A stretch of 64,000 nucleotides of DNA from Ryuthela nishihirai. Taxonomy: Eukaryota > Arthropoda > Arachnida > Araneae > Heptathelidae. Both the position numbers and the translations under genes were made by a program. Position 1 is the first letter of the stretch, and every line of letters starts with the position of its first letter. The stretch covers positions 45,071,095 through 45,135,094 of the forward strand of contig JAWZYU010000028.1 in the NCBI GenBank assembly GCA_038380435.1, in the 5' to 3' direction. Shown piece after piece: positions 53,028 to 63,594 of this stretch. The notes under the pieces are model-generated. The model was not told the DNA's origin, did no database searches, and saw nothing but the letters and a program-made list of their open reading frames with translations.

Positions 53028-53612
53028 CTAGGGTTCGCAATCTGTAGTTCCCAGGTTCGACTCCCACCTTTGCCAGCTTTGAAATTTATCTGCACTAAAT
53101 CCCCCATTGTGCCCTCGGTAAAAAAAGGCGACAATGATGGGCCATGCTAGGCTGCCGTCCGCAAGAAGGGATAATACACCGTGGCCCGTGTGAAGGAGAG
53201 CCATATCCTCTCACGTGAAATGCTGGACGGCCTTGACGGGAGTTGGGTTGGGTTGTTTTACCTCTGAGCGGCACTTTTTTGCACACCATGGGCTAAATGG
53301 CCAGGTCACATGGACCCCGAAGGCTCAGAGAAGGTTGGGGGAGGGAACCCACTGGAGCAGCTGTTGGGAGACAGATGGTAGCCTCCCGTCAAGGCCATCC
53401 AGCGTGTTCTTTAACGTGCACAGGGTATGGCTCTCCCACACACGGGCCCACGGCTTAACGTCCCATCCGACGGGCGGCGGCCTTTCCAAGCCCATCGGTG
53501 TCCCCTACTGACCGTGGGCAGGGCGGGGAATTTTGCGGAGATAAATCTCACCTTGACGGGAGTCTACCAACTGTCTCCTAATAACATCCAGTGGGTCCCC
53601 TTCCCCCAACCT
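53028..53612 (+). mobile_element. Old SINE-A split by an opposite SINE-A
   Basis: Diverged forward copy: head AGGGTTCGCAATCTGTAG and box B GGTTCGACTCC at 53028-53243; the rest (TCTACCAACTGTCTCC to CCCCAACCTT) at 53551-53612. Confidence 0.85.
53244..53550 (-). mobile_element. SINE-A, 5'-truncated, nested, TSD
   Basis: 13-bp TSD (CCTTGACGGGAGT) at 53231-53243 and 53551-53563, both inside the older forward SINE-A. The reverse copy ends at GGAGATAAATCTCA, just short of the head. Confidence 0.95.
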
Positions 53613-53696
53613 TAAAATCTTACCATTTCCTTTCGTGCTGAGGTCTCGTAGCCTTTCTCACAGATCATCTCCTATGTGGTTCATCATACTGAGAGG

Positions 53697-55005
53697 CAGG
53701 GCCAGATCTAGGGGGGGGGGCAATGGGGGCCATGCCACCCCCACCCCCTTTCAAAATTCGAGTAAGGGTAAAAGAGACAAAAATTATTAAACTTATTTGC
53801 ATTTCATGTATTTTTCAAGAAAAATTTTAAAACCAGAAAACGGAGGGAAAATTGTTATATTGCATTGGAAATGAAGTGTCATTCCCTCTCCCCCTTTTAT
53901 TTTTTTGGAAATCAAATGTCTTTCTCCCCTCTCCTTTTACTTTTTTTTGGAAATGAAGTGTCTTTATCCCCTCCTCTTTTACTTTTTTTGGAAATGAAGT
54001 GTCTTTCCCCTCCCCCTTTTACTTTTTTTGGAAATGAAGTGTCTTTCCCCTCCCCCTTTTGCTTTTTTTGGAAATGATGTGTCTTTCCCCTCCCCCTTTT
54101 TTACTTTTTTTTTGGAAAAGAAGTGTCTTTTCTCCTCCCCCTTTTACATTTTTGGAAATGAAGTGTCTTTCCCCTCTCCCCTTTTACTTTTTTGGAAATG
54201 TGTCTTCCCCCCCTCCCTTTTACTTTTTTTTTTTGGAAATGAAGTGTCCTTCCTCCCTCCCCTTTTACCTTTTTCGGAAATGAAGTGTCTTTCTCCCCTC
54301 CCCCCTTTTACTTTTTTTGGAATGAAGTATCTTCCTCCCTCCCCTTTTACTTTTTTGGAAATGAAGTGTCTTTTCCTCCCCTCCCCGTTTTACTTTTTCG
54401 GAAGTGAAGTGTCTTTCCTCCTCCCCTTTTACTTTTTTTTGTAAATGAAGTATCTTTCCCCTCTCCCCTTTTACTTTTTTGTAAATGAAGTGTCTTTCCC
54501 CCTCCTCTTTTACTTTTTTGTAAATGAAGTGTCTTTTCCCCCTCCCCTTTTACTTTTTTGGAAATGAAGTGTCTTTCCCCCCTCCCCTTTTACTTTTTTG
54601 GAAATGAAGTGTCTTTCCCCCCTCCCCTTTTACTTTTTTGGAAATGAAGTGTCTTTCCCCCTCCCCCTCTTACTTTTTTGGCTCGATTGTGTTTCATGCC
54701 CTCCCCTCCCCTTGATTGTTTTAAGTCCGGATCTGAGAGGTATTGCCGGATGCGGATAAAGGTGGGGGGGGGGGGGCAACGACGCAATCGGGCGGGGAGA
54801 AAAGATAAAACGCGGTAGGCAAGAGACTGGATTTCCATTCCAGTGTAAGATTTTTCCCCTTTGTTTTAGAGATTTCAAAAAAAAATTAAAAAATGCGCGA
54901 CATATGCAAAAGTTTAAAAATTTTGGCCTCCAATTCCCCTTACTAGCCTTTTAGCATTCTCAGAACGAGAGGGGATAACTTTGGCCCCCAAATCCGTTCC
55001 TGGAC
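53697..55005. mobile_element. Putative hAT-like element containing a minisatellite
   Basis: Begins CAGGGCCAGATCTAGGGGGG and ends CCCCAAATCCGTTCCTGG, an imperfect inverted pair. Related ends at 62415-62447 (CCTAGATCCGGCCCTG) and 46850-46870. Interior TTTCCATTCCAGTGTAAG is shared with the relatives. TSD not established, no transposase. Confidence 0.42.
53861..54685. repeat. Pyrimidine-rich ~40-46-bp minisatellite
   Basis: About 18 units of GGAAATGAAGTGTCTTTCCC plus CTCCCCCTTTTACTTTTTT. Unit length varies through T, C and G run lengths. Frames reading MEMKCLSPPPF-type peptides are by-products. Confidence 0.95.
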
Positions 55006-55089
55006 TTGTGGATACATGAATTTCAGGCATTTTTTAATAAATGTTTTAAAGACGTCTAAAACTAAGGGGAAAAAACAATGGAAATAAGT

Positions 55090-55575
55090 CTAAGGAGTAC
55101 GGAACCTGAAAATAGTTCTTAACCCTTTTCAGATTCCGTACAATGTCCAATGGGTCTTAACCCTTTTCAGGTTTCATATCCCCTTACCTTTATTTCCATT
55201 TTAAGGTTCCATTCCACCAAGGTTACATTTTCAAGAGGAACGGAACCTGAGAAGTGTTCTTAACCCTTTTCAGATTCCGTACAATGTCCAGTGGGCCTTA
55301 ACCTTTTTCAGGTTCTGTAACCTTTACATTTATTTCCCTTCTAAAGTTCCACTCCTGTAAGATTACATTTCCAAGGGGTACGAAACCTGAAAAGAGTTCT
55401 TAACCCTTTTCAGGTTCTGTACCTCTCACAGTTATTTCCATTGCAAAGTTCCATTTCCAAGGTTCCATTTCACCAAGGTTACACTTCCAAAGGCTACGGA
55501 ACCTGAAAAGGGTTCCTTTTCAGGTTCCTTTCAGGGTTTTTTGAAAAAGAATTCCTTTTCTAGTTCCGTACCCCT
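55090..55575. repeat. ~141-bp tandem repeat with internal hairpins
   Basis: GGAACCTGAAAA-type starts at 55101, 55242, 55383 and 55499 (spacing 141, 141, 116). Each unit also contains the reverse complement TTTTCAGGTTCC, so each can fold. Confidence 0.85.
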
Positions 55576-55930
55576 TGCAGCGACGTATGAAAGCTTTGCG
55601 ATTTCACCAACTTTTTTTCAATTATAATTAATTTTTTTTTAAATGGAAGTTAAGGATTGTTGAAATTGTTGAAAAAAATGTCATTTTTATTATATATTAC
55701 ATTTTAAATATATGTTTTTTTTTAACTCAAGGCGAAATCAAATTTTAAATGATATATATTTTGAAGCCAGAATAATCCAATAATCGTAATATTAAAAATA
55801 ATTCACTACCTCGCAAATTTCTTTTTTACTGGTTGGGTAATATCGGGGAAACTGAAAAAGACTGAAAATATTTTGAACTGAAGTTCAATGAGCATGTTGC
55901 TGTTGTTTAGAATTTACCACAGCTCGACGT
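55576..55930. other. AT-rich DNA, no recognised feature
   Basis: Nothing recognised. Confidence 0.5.
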
Positions 55931-55933
55931 TAG

Positions 55934-56280
55934 GCTGGGTTGTTTTACCACTGAATGGCACAGGTCACAAGGACCCCGAGTGCTCAGAAAAGGTTAGGAA
56001 ATGGGATCCACTGAACAGCTATTAGGAGACAGATGGTAACATCCCGTCAAAGTCATGCAGCGTGTTCTTTAATGTTCAAAAGGTATGGTTTCCCAACACA
56101 AAGGACCATGCTTAACGTCCCACGTGACGGACAGCGTCCTTTCCAAGCCTCTCGGTGTCCCCTACTAATAGCGGACAGGGCGGGGAGTTTCGCGGAGATA
56201 AATCTCAACACTGGACCAAGTAGGATTCGAACCTCACAGCTGCAGTTTATTTGAGTGTCGAGTAATTGATTGAGCCAACC
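55934..56280 (-). mobile_element. SINE-A, diverged
   Basis: GGCTGGGTTGTTTTACC to ATTGATTGAGCCAACCC. The body lacks the block with GCACACCATGGGC. Confidence 0.82.
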
Positions 56281-57411
56281 CTCAACTCTGGATGTCTGGA
56301 TGCAGAATAATCGAATTCTTATTGTGCATTCTTCTGGGCAAGTTTTCAATCACTAAACTTTCTCATTTAATGAACATTTACATTAAAAACCGTTTTAGCT
56401 GATGGATCTGAAAAAAAAAAAAGGAAAAACAACAAAGAAAACTTTTATATTTAAAACACTCCCGAAAGGGACGTTTATCTGAGAAGGCAACGAAATTGCA
56501 ATTTCTTTTCTTAAAATTCTTCCACTTCGTCGCTTAACATTTCTGCTGAGGGAAAAATAAGAGTCGTGGGTAGGTGGGATAGTTACGTAAAACAAAAGGA
56601 AGAAAAATTATCAGAGCACCTCGTTTAGACGTGACTTAAAAAGTAAAAAAAAAAGTGATGTCGTCTTAACAAAGAAGATTACACAGCGAACAAAGAATGC
56701 CAATAAAAGAGAACACTCCTTCAACGTGAAAGTATGCGAAGGGTTAAAGAAAAGAAATTCCCCCAACTTCCGTGGATAAATAACACTCAGGAAATAAATT
56801 CATTAACGCATATTACGCCAAGTTCGCCGACGAGGCTTTTGCATGTTGAATGCAGTAATGCCTGGCGCTTAAGAAATCCATCGAAATGCCGACACGAAGC
56901 CCTCAGGTCCTGGAACTCCTTAGAGCTGAACCTCATTAGCAGAACTGGTGTCTTGTCTCCGTATCGTCGGGAAAGAGTCTTCTTCCTCTAGTCTTCTTTT
57001 GTCTCTTCTTCTACTACTCCTCTCTTCCGCCTTCCTTAGTCTCCCGACTTGGATTGCTTCTACTAATAGTCTTCTCGTAGCCATTCGCTTCTTCCTGCCT
57101 CTCCCAATCCCTCGCTTCTTGGTACTGATGCACAAAAAGTAAGTGTGTGATGACACGTAAAATATCCGCGCGCTCTTTGGTAAAAGAAGTGAAAAAAAGA
57201 GAGAGAGGAGAGAGTGCGGGGGGAGGGGAGAAGAGGGAAGAAAGAGGTCAGAGTAGATGCCAGTGGCACGAGATCTCTTTGATTTATCGTTGTATTTATA
57301 CCCGCGTGTAACATGTGTAACCAGGTAACCCGCAGGGGAAAACTAGTTTTTTTTGTGTGCGTTTTCTTGTGACAATTCGTTTCAAGTGAAGAAGGTTTAA
57401 CTTTCTCGACT
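56281..57411. other. No recognised feature; purine/pyrimidine-biased patches
   Basis: 56950-57060 is CT-rich and 57180-57250 is a GA-rich tract (GAGAGAGGAGAGAG, GGGGGGAGGGGAG). An 85-codon frame at 56734-56991 has no recognised domain. The 56820-56960 stretch is GC-richer and could be host sequence. Confidence 0.4.
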
Positions 57412-57710
57412 TGATCGATTCGTGTGATTTCTTTCGATTTTTTTAAGTCTGGAAAGGTTTCTTTTTTCTTCGTTTTTTTCAAATTTTTTTATAAAATATA
57501 ATTAATATTAAAACAATTTTGAACTACCAATATTTTTGCAACGTGTTTTCTAAAATTTCTATCACATTATTAATACTTTTACTTGATCGATTCGTGTGAT
57601 TTCTTTCGATTTATTTAAGTCTCGAAAAGTTTTTTTTTTCTTTTTTTATTCAAATATTTTATACAGTATAATTGATATTCAAACAATTCTGAACTACCAA
57701 TAATTTTTTT
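57412..57710. repeat. 172-bp direct duplication, copies 1 and 2a
   Basis: TTGATCGATTCGTGTGATTT starts at about 57411 and 57583, followed by AAACAATT.TGAACTACCAATA in each. The second copy is split by SINE-A and resumes at 58101-58175 (TTTTTGCAACGTGTTTTC). Confidence 0.9.
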
Positions 57711-57719
57711 TTTATTTTT

Positions 57720-58100
57720 GGGGGGGGGGGCTCAGTCGGTAGCGCGCCAGGCTCGTAATCTGTAGTTCCCAGGTTCGAGTTCCAGCTGGGTCAGCGTTGA
57801 GATTTATCTCCGCAAAATTCCCCGCCCTGCCTACGGTCAGTAGGGGACACCGATGGGCTTGGAAAGGCCGCCGTCCGTCGGATGGGACGTTAAGCCGTGA
57901 CTCCGTGTGCGGGAGAGTCATACCCTGTGCACGTTAAAGAAAATGCTGGATGGCCTTGACGGGAGGCTACCATCTGTCTCCCAACAGCTGTTCCAGTGGG
58001 TCCCCTCCCCCAACCTTCTCTGAGCCTTCGGGGTCCATGTGACCTGGCCATTTAGCCCATGTGTGCAAAAAAGTGCCGCTCAGAGGTAAAACAACCCAAC
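57720..58100 (+). mobile_element. SINE-A with G-run head
   Basis: The 5' terminus is a run of G directly before CTCAGTCGGTAGCGCG, so part of the head is lost. Inserted near ACCAATA of the 172-bp repeat; the flank afterwards resumes AATATTTTTGC. Confidence 0.9.
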
Positions 58101-58175
58101 CAATATTTTTGCAACGTGTTTTCTAAAATTTTCTATTTTATATTTATCACATTATTAATACTTTCACATACATTT

Positions 58176-58708
58176 GCACATTTATGCAAATGAACAGAGA
58201 ACACGCACTGTCCTATCAAAATATTTGAAAATTTCCGCTATTATGCCAATGGGAATCTAACTTCTAAAATAAGCATTTAACGAAAAATCTAACTGAAGAT
58301 AAAGAACATATTCAAATGTGTGTGTTTTTTTAATTCTGTTCGTTCAGTATTTAACTCTAAGGAAGTGCCAACGCCAACGAATATTAAATTGCTTAATTTC
58401 TGAAATAAAATTTTTTGACATAATTTTAGAAGTTATGCAGCTTCGAAGCGCTGTAACCTAACATATAACGTAAATTAACAAATAACTTATTTTGGTAGGG
58501 AAATGTTTACTTATCAAGTTACATTTATAACACAAGAAAAATAGCTCATTTGGGTTACAATAGTTAAATCTAGTAATACTATAAATATTAAATTAATTAT
58601 AATAGTTAATAATAGTTAAATCCTTTGAGCTAAAAGTGAAATCATACTGCAAAATGTTAAAACTACCAGAACTGCTGACTTTATAAAGAAGTTCCTTTTT
58701 GGTATATA
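58176..58708. other. AT-rich DNA, no recognised feature
   Basis: Contains an AATAGTTAAAT duplication near 58560-58620 only. Confidence 0.5.
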
Positions 58709-58710
58709 TA

Positions 58711-58783
58711 CTGCTCACAAAAATTTGGGGATATATTAGTGCTTCATATTCATTTTGAAATATCCCCTAATTTTTGTGAGCAG
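58711..58783. mobile_element. Tiny palindromic mariner-type MITE
   Basis: 73 bp with inverted ends CTGCTCACAAAAATTtGGGG / CCCCTAATTTTTGTGAGCAG, flanked by TA on both sides. Too small to encode anything. Confidence 0.88.
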
Positions 58784-58901
58784 TATATTTACGAAAGATT
58801 TCTTCCCTGCCGTGGCATGCTCTCGAAGGGGATGATGATTCATGTCAAGCAAAAATCAATGACTTTCGTGTGGGCTCACTCACGGAAATATTGAGCGTGT
58901 G

Positions 58902-58974
58902 CAGTTACCGTTCACAGCAAACTGGAGCGTGTGCAGTAACTGCACACGCTCCAGTTTGCTGTGAACGGTAACTG
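58902..58974. repeat. 73-bp perfect palindrome
   Basis: Arms of 36 bp (58902-58937 and 58939-58974) around one central A: CAGTTACCGTTCACAGCAAA... and its exact complement. GGAGCGTG(T/A)CAG occurs additionally outside the palindrome on the right (58974-58987). Confidence 0.95.
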
Positions 58975-58998
58975 GAGCGTGTACAGTTGCTGTACGCG

Positions 58999-59063
58999 TC
59001 CAGATATTTTTCCTGAATTCTGTAATCAACCATACTGTTCGGATATTTTTTTGGCGACTGTAC
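58999..59063. mobile_element. Right arm of the foldback MITE
   Basis: CCAGATATTTTTCCTGAATT to TTTGGCGACTGTA matches the right arm of 19135-19348 with some changes. Left arm missing. Confidence 0.75.
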
Positions 59064-59277
59064 CATATAACGCTCGAGATGTGCCTCGGAATGAGAGTTG
59101 CATCACTAGCCAGGTCGAACGAGAAAGAACTTTAAAAACACACGATAGATCAGAGTCATTCTGAAGGATCTGTGGGGAACAGAGAGTGAATTGATTTTGC
59201 CTGTGCATTTAGTCTACGTGGGAGTTGTGAAATAGTTTAATAAGTTATAAGAAGGACACGAAGAATTTTTAGAGATA

Positions 59278-60659
59278 CACTGCCGCATCCAGAAAGACAT
59301 GTCGTACAAACATGCAAATAGAAGGGTGGGGTGTGCGCATTTGATATATGCAAATGATGATAATTCGGAACCAATGACGGATATATTTCTCAACAGATAA
59401 AAGGTGCAAGAAGGAACAGGGATGGTATTGCGTTTATGCAGGTGGAAGTCGTGCGAACAGTTGAGATTAGGTGGTTCCGCTTGTAAATTGTTCAGCGAAG
59501 GCCGAAAATGTCTGGTACACGCCGTCGGTAGGTTTATTGCCATTTGGATGGTTTAGAGAGAGGGAGAATTATAGGCCTATGTGAAGATGGATGGACTACA
59601 CGTCGTGTCGCTGCCCATGTTCATCAGGATGCGCAAACTGTTGGACCCTGTTGGCAACAGTGGCAAAATGAAGGTTCTAGCATGCGTCGCAGAGGGAGTG
59701 GTGCTGTCCGACATGCTCGTTCGTCACGACAGAACACTGCAGGCGATATTCCACGGGCTGTGTCAGCAGCCATGGACGTCCCCATAACGACCCGAAAGGT
59801 AAATCGCTGGTTGCATGAGGCACACCTGCGCTCTAGGCAACCATTACGTCGACTGCCATTGACTGCAAACCATCGCAGCGCTCGTCTGGCTTGGTGCCGT
59901 AGTCGTGCGAACTGGGGTCACGAATTGTTGTGTTTAGTGATGAATCCCGTTTCTGTCTGGGTGCTGATGATCGACGGGTCTGTATCTGATGACAACCTGT
60001 CGAGAAGACGGATCCAGCTTTTATTTGCGACCAGCACAGCGCCCGTCAGCCAGGCATAATGGTATGGTGTGCTATTGGATATGACAGCATGCCACGTCTT
60101 GTCCACATCACGGGAACACTGACAGCTGCATGATACATTAACGCGGTTCTGCAGCCCATTTTGTTACTGTTCCTGGGAGGCACGCAGCAGTTCATTTTCC
60201 AGCATGACAACGCCTGTGTACACACTGCTAGGGTCTCCAGACAATGTTTGCAACATGTTCAAGTATTGCCATGGCCAGTACGATCTCCAGATTTATCCCC
60301 AATAGAAAATCTGTGGGACCACATTGGGCGACGTGTGCAATCCTCTGACCGTCCGTCGCGGAATTTTGATGAATTATGGGAGCAAGTCAACTCTGCTTGG
60401 TGTGTGGAGGCCAGTCCTCAGGGCCATATCCATCGACTGTATGACTCCATGCCACACCGTAATGCTGCCTGTATTACCGTTCACGGCGGTGCAACCACCT
60501 ACTGAGGCAGTCACATTGTGCTGCATTATTTCATTTTCTAACTGCTGTAAGTGGCTGCAAATTAAATCATGGTATGCCAAAATGCATTGTTATATGTGTG
60601 CTACATTTCACCATTATTCCCTCACTCCTTCTGATGGGGCAATTTCAATGTCGTGCAGT
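59278..60659 (+). mobile_element. Tc1-like transposon (copy 2)
   Basis: Same family as 25184-27100, opposite strand, not invaded by SINE. Left end CACTGCCGCATCCAGAAAG lacks about 19 bp of the terminal repeat relative to copy 1. Right end GGCAATTTCAATGTCGTGCAG. TA precedes the left end (59276-59277). Confidence 0.9.
59508..60505 (+). pseudogene. Tc1-like DD34E transposase, copy 2
   Basis: Starts MSGTRRR, then a TAG, then VYCHLDGLERGRIIGLCEDG. The HTH region (TRRVAAHVHQDAQTVGPCWQ) is in the correct frame here. A deletion after NWGHE shifts the frame through the first catalytic Asp (TTTAGTGATGAATCCC remains). The C-terminal part is open at 60161-60505: FQHDNACVHTARVSRQCL (second Asp), RSPDLSPIENLWD (Glu), ending HGGATTY. 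About 332 codons. Confidence 0.9.
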
Positions 60660-60680
60660 ATATTTTAGTTAGTGTTAAAA

Positions 60681-60868
60681 TAAAAAAATAACTACCCCCT
60701 CAAGCAGCTGTTTGCCACAGAGGTCTGACAGGAGCCTGTCAGTTTATATGCCATAGTAGAAGATCTAAGAGGATGGCAGGACCTGAACAGAAAAACGACA
60801 CATACATCCATGCCTTACCCGGGGCTCGAACCCAGGTCCCTTAGGTCAGTAGCCAAGTGGGCTAACCA
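60681..60868 (-). mobile_element. SINE-B, head truncated
   Basis: AACTACCCCCTCAAGCAGC to AGCCAAGTGGGCTAACCAG. It lies about 20 bp after the Tc1 copy 2 terminus. Confidence 0.88.
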
Positions 60869-61104
60869 GTGCTAAGTATAGAAGTGGGAAGGTTAATCAA
60901 ACTTTGAATTATATCAGCAAAGTATATCTATCACTCATTGTATTTGTTTTAAATTTTTATGATTTATGTAATTTCATTACTAATGTTCAAATATACAGCT
61001 AGAAATCTATAACAATATAATCCACTTTGGGAACTTTTAGGGAATCGTTGTAGCGAGGTTTTATACTTTAGCTAAAATATATCAGGTAATGATAGGAAGG
61101 TCTG
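60869..61104. other. No recognised feature
   Basis: AT-rich. Confidence 0.45.
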
Positions 61105-61117
61105 CAGAAAGAGTTAG

Positions 61118-61506
61118 TTGGTTGGGTTGTTTTACCTCTCAGCGGCACTTTTTTGCACACCATGGACTAAATGGCCAGGCCACATGGACCCCGAAGGCTC
61201 AGAGAAGGTTGGGGGAGGGGACCCACTGGAACAGCTGTTGGGAGACAGATGGTAGCATCCCGTCAAGGTCATCCAGCGTGTTCTTTAACGTGCACAAGGT
61301 ATGGCTCTCCCACACACGGGGCCACGGCTTAACGTCCCATCCGACGGACGGCGGCCTTTCAAAGCCCATCGGTGTCCCCTACTGACCGCGGGCAGGGCGG
61401 GGAATTTTGCTGAGATAAATCTCAACGCTGACCCAGCTGGGACTCGAACCTGGGAACTACAGATTACGAGCCTGGCGCGCTACCGACTGAGCCTCTCCCG
61501 CCCCTA
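61118..61506 (-). mobile_element. SINE-A, full length, TSD
   Basis: 13-bp TSD (CAGAAAGAGTTAG) at 61105-61117 and 61507-61519. Confidence 0.94.
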
Positions 61507-61624
61507 CAGAAAGAGTTAGACTTGGTAGTGGGTCCACATAAAGAATAAAGGTGAGTGGGAACCACTGTTGAAAAAATTATACATTTAATATAATATAAAA
61601 AATAAAAGCATTCACGTATCTAGA

Positions 61625-61946
61625 TTGGGTTAGGTTGTTTCACCTCTGAGGTGCATTTTTTTTCACGCAATGGACTAATTGGCCAGGTGACAAGGACTCC
61701 TAGAGCTCTGAGAAAGTTGGGGGAAGGGACCCACTGGACAACTGTTAGAAGACAGATGGTAGCCTCTCGTCAACGCCATCCAATGTTTTTTTAACGTGCA
61801 CAGGCTACGGCACTTCCGCACACGGGGCCATGGTTATACGTTCGATCCGACGGACGGCGGCCTTCCCAAGCTCATCGGTGTCCCCTACTGACGGATGCGA
61901 GGGGGGCGGGGGTTAGCGGAGATAAATCTCAACGCCTGCCCGTGCG
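61625..61946 (-). mobile_element. SINE-A, head missing
   Basis: GGGTTAGGTTGTTTCACC to GGAGATAAATCTCAACGCC. The tRNA-like head is replaced by sequence of the G-start/C-end family. Confidence 0.85.
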
Positions 61947-62447
61947 CTTATGGAGACACTTGATATCCAGTGAAATATAACATTTTCCCCTTCGTTCTAC
62001 AGGATTTTTTTTTTTTCTTGAAAAATGTCTGAAGTATAAATAAGAGTAATAATTTTTGCCTTATTTTACCCTTACTCGCATTCTGAAAGTTGTCCCCTTG
62101 AGGGGGGGGGGGGGGATCAAGGGTCGAGAGGGGAAAAAATTGCAAACACAATCGAGCGGAAAAAATTGCTCGATTGTGTTTCTTGACCCCTCTCGATTGC
62201 AAGAAACATGAATCATGTTTCTTGCAATCGAGCGGAAAAAATTGCTCGATTGCAAGAAATATGATTTTCATGCGGTATAACATTTCCCCCCTCCGTTTTG
62301 CGCACTTTTTAAAAATATCTTGAAAAATGGATAACATATAAATAAGTCATACTTTTTTGCCTCTTTTACCCTTTCTCGCATTCTGAAAGGTGGGATTATG
62401 GCACTCCTGCCCCCCCCCCCTTCCCTAGATCCGGCCCTGCATATATA
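61947..62447. mobile_element. Possible hAT-like element with palindromic core
   Basis: Two related halves (GATATCCAGTGAAATATAAC at 61960; TTTTCATGCGGTATAACATT at 62264) each precede TTGAAAAATG and CTCGCATTCTGAAAG. Right end CCTAGATCCGGCCCTG. Relatives at 46612 and 53697. Confidence 0.4.
62144..62262. repeat. Nested inverted repeats
   Basis: AAACACAATCGAGC (62144-62157) pairs with 62168-62181. CTCGATTGCAAGAAACATG (62192-62210) pairs with 62214-62232 around AAT. AATCGAGC..GCTCGATT pairs again at 62226-62251. Confidence 0.9.
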
Positions 62448-63594
62448 TATATATGAAGCTAGTTATATGTGTGTTACAATGTGTTAAAGTTACAGTGTGC
62501 ATAGAATAGGCCAACTTTTTATCCATAACCTATATATAATTCTTTTTATATCCCACATATAAGAAATTCTTTTACGTAAATTTATTAATATTTAGGTGTT
62601 ATTTAAATTGAAACATTATTTATTAAATGCTAAAATTAAATCTGTTAAAAAATACATCTCTAATGAAACAATTTCTAGCTACGCAAGTTCTTACAGAAAA
62701 GGCACCCTTGACTAATTATTAAACAGATCCTAATTTGCGTAAATATTACATTTTACTCTCTTAGATTCCCATCTACTGCCGTAAAACTTCGGAACAAATT
62801 TAATTCTCCTTCCGGTTAATACAAGAGTAATTTAAGGCACAACAGATTTTTCCATCTAGTGAATCATCCTACCATTAAAATCAGAAACCTGCCGAAAAAC
62901 CACTTACTAAATCCCAACTTGCCTCTCGCCCATCCGTTGTTAATGAGATTCCCCCCCCCCCCAGCCCCATCTTCTCAGCATCCGTCATTTTGTGTGTGTG
63001 TGTGGCTGGGCATACGCTCCAGCACACTAGTCAGTTTGATGCCATTTCGTTAGAAGTGACAGCCCCTGCACGCTTGCTTTCCGTGTTAACTCAGTAAGAT
63101 GGAGGCTTGTCGAAGTAGAAGACAGCCATAGTAATTTACAGCCATGAGGGTCTTTAATGCTGTTTCGAGTGCATCTTCTTAGTGAGGTTTACTATTAAGG
63201 GTTTGCTGGCGAATCACGGTTTCTATGAGATAAATGCATCTGATGTGTGAAATGCGCGGCTCATGAAATATTCATAATATCAAAGTTCCTCGCGAACAGC
63301 AGTGATTGGTCTTCAAAATTATTGTGTGAAATGAATATATTTATTCAGAAATCTAATGGAAGTGAAATTATCAAAAGAGAACTATCTGCAAATTATGAAA
63401 TTCTAGGATGTGTCATGTGGCAAATTTTTATGCTTCAAGAAGTAAATGTACAACGTAGGGCTTCTTGAATATTGTATTTTGCTACCTTTATTAAACAATT
63501 CGTTTATTTATTAATGATTGGTAGAAATGGAAATGTCTCTATCAATTACATTAGACAACAAATTTAAACTTTTTTTATAATATTGGTGATAATA
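62448..63594. other. No recognised feature
   Basis: Starts with an AT microsatellite (62443-62455). Contains C10 and TG runs near 62952 and 62990. No credible gene. Confidence 0.5.

Noticed and set aside
54028..54444. 138-codon frame with MEMKCLSPPPF repeats
   Set aside because: Translation of a pyrimidine-rich minisatellite with variable run lengths. The frame changes from unit to unit.
56734..56991. 85-codon frame as host exon
   Set aside because: No recognised similarity and no clear splice sites. GC-richer composition alone is weak evidence.
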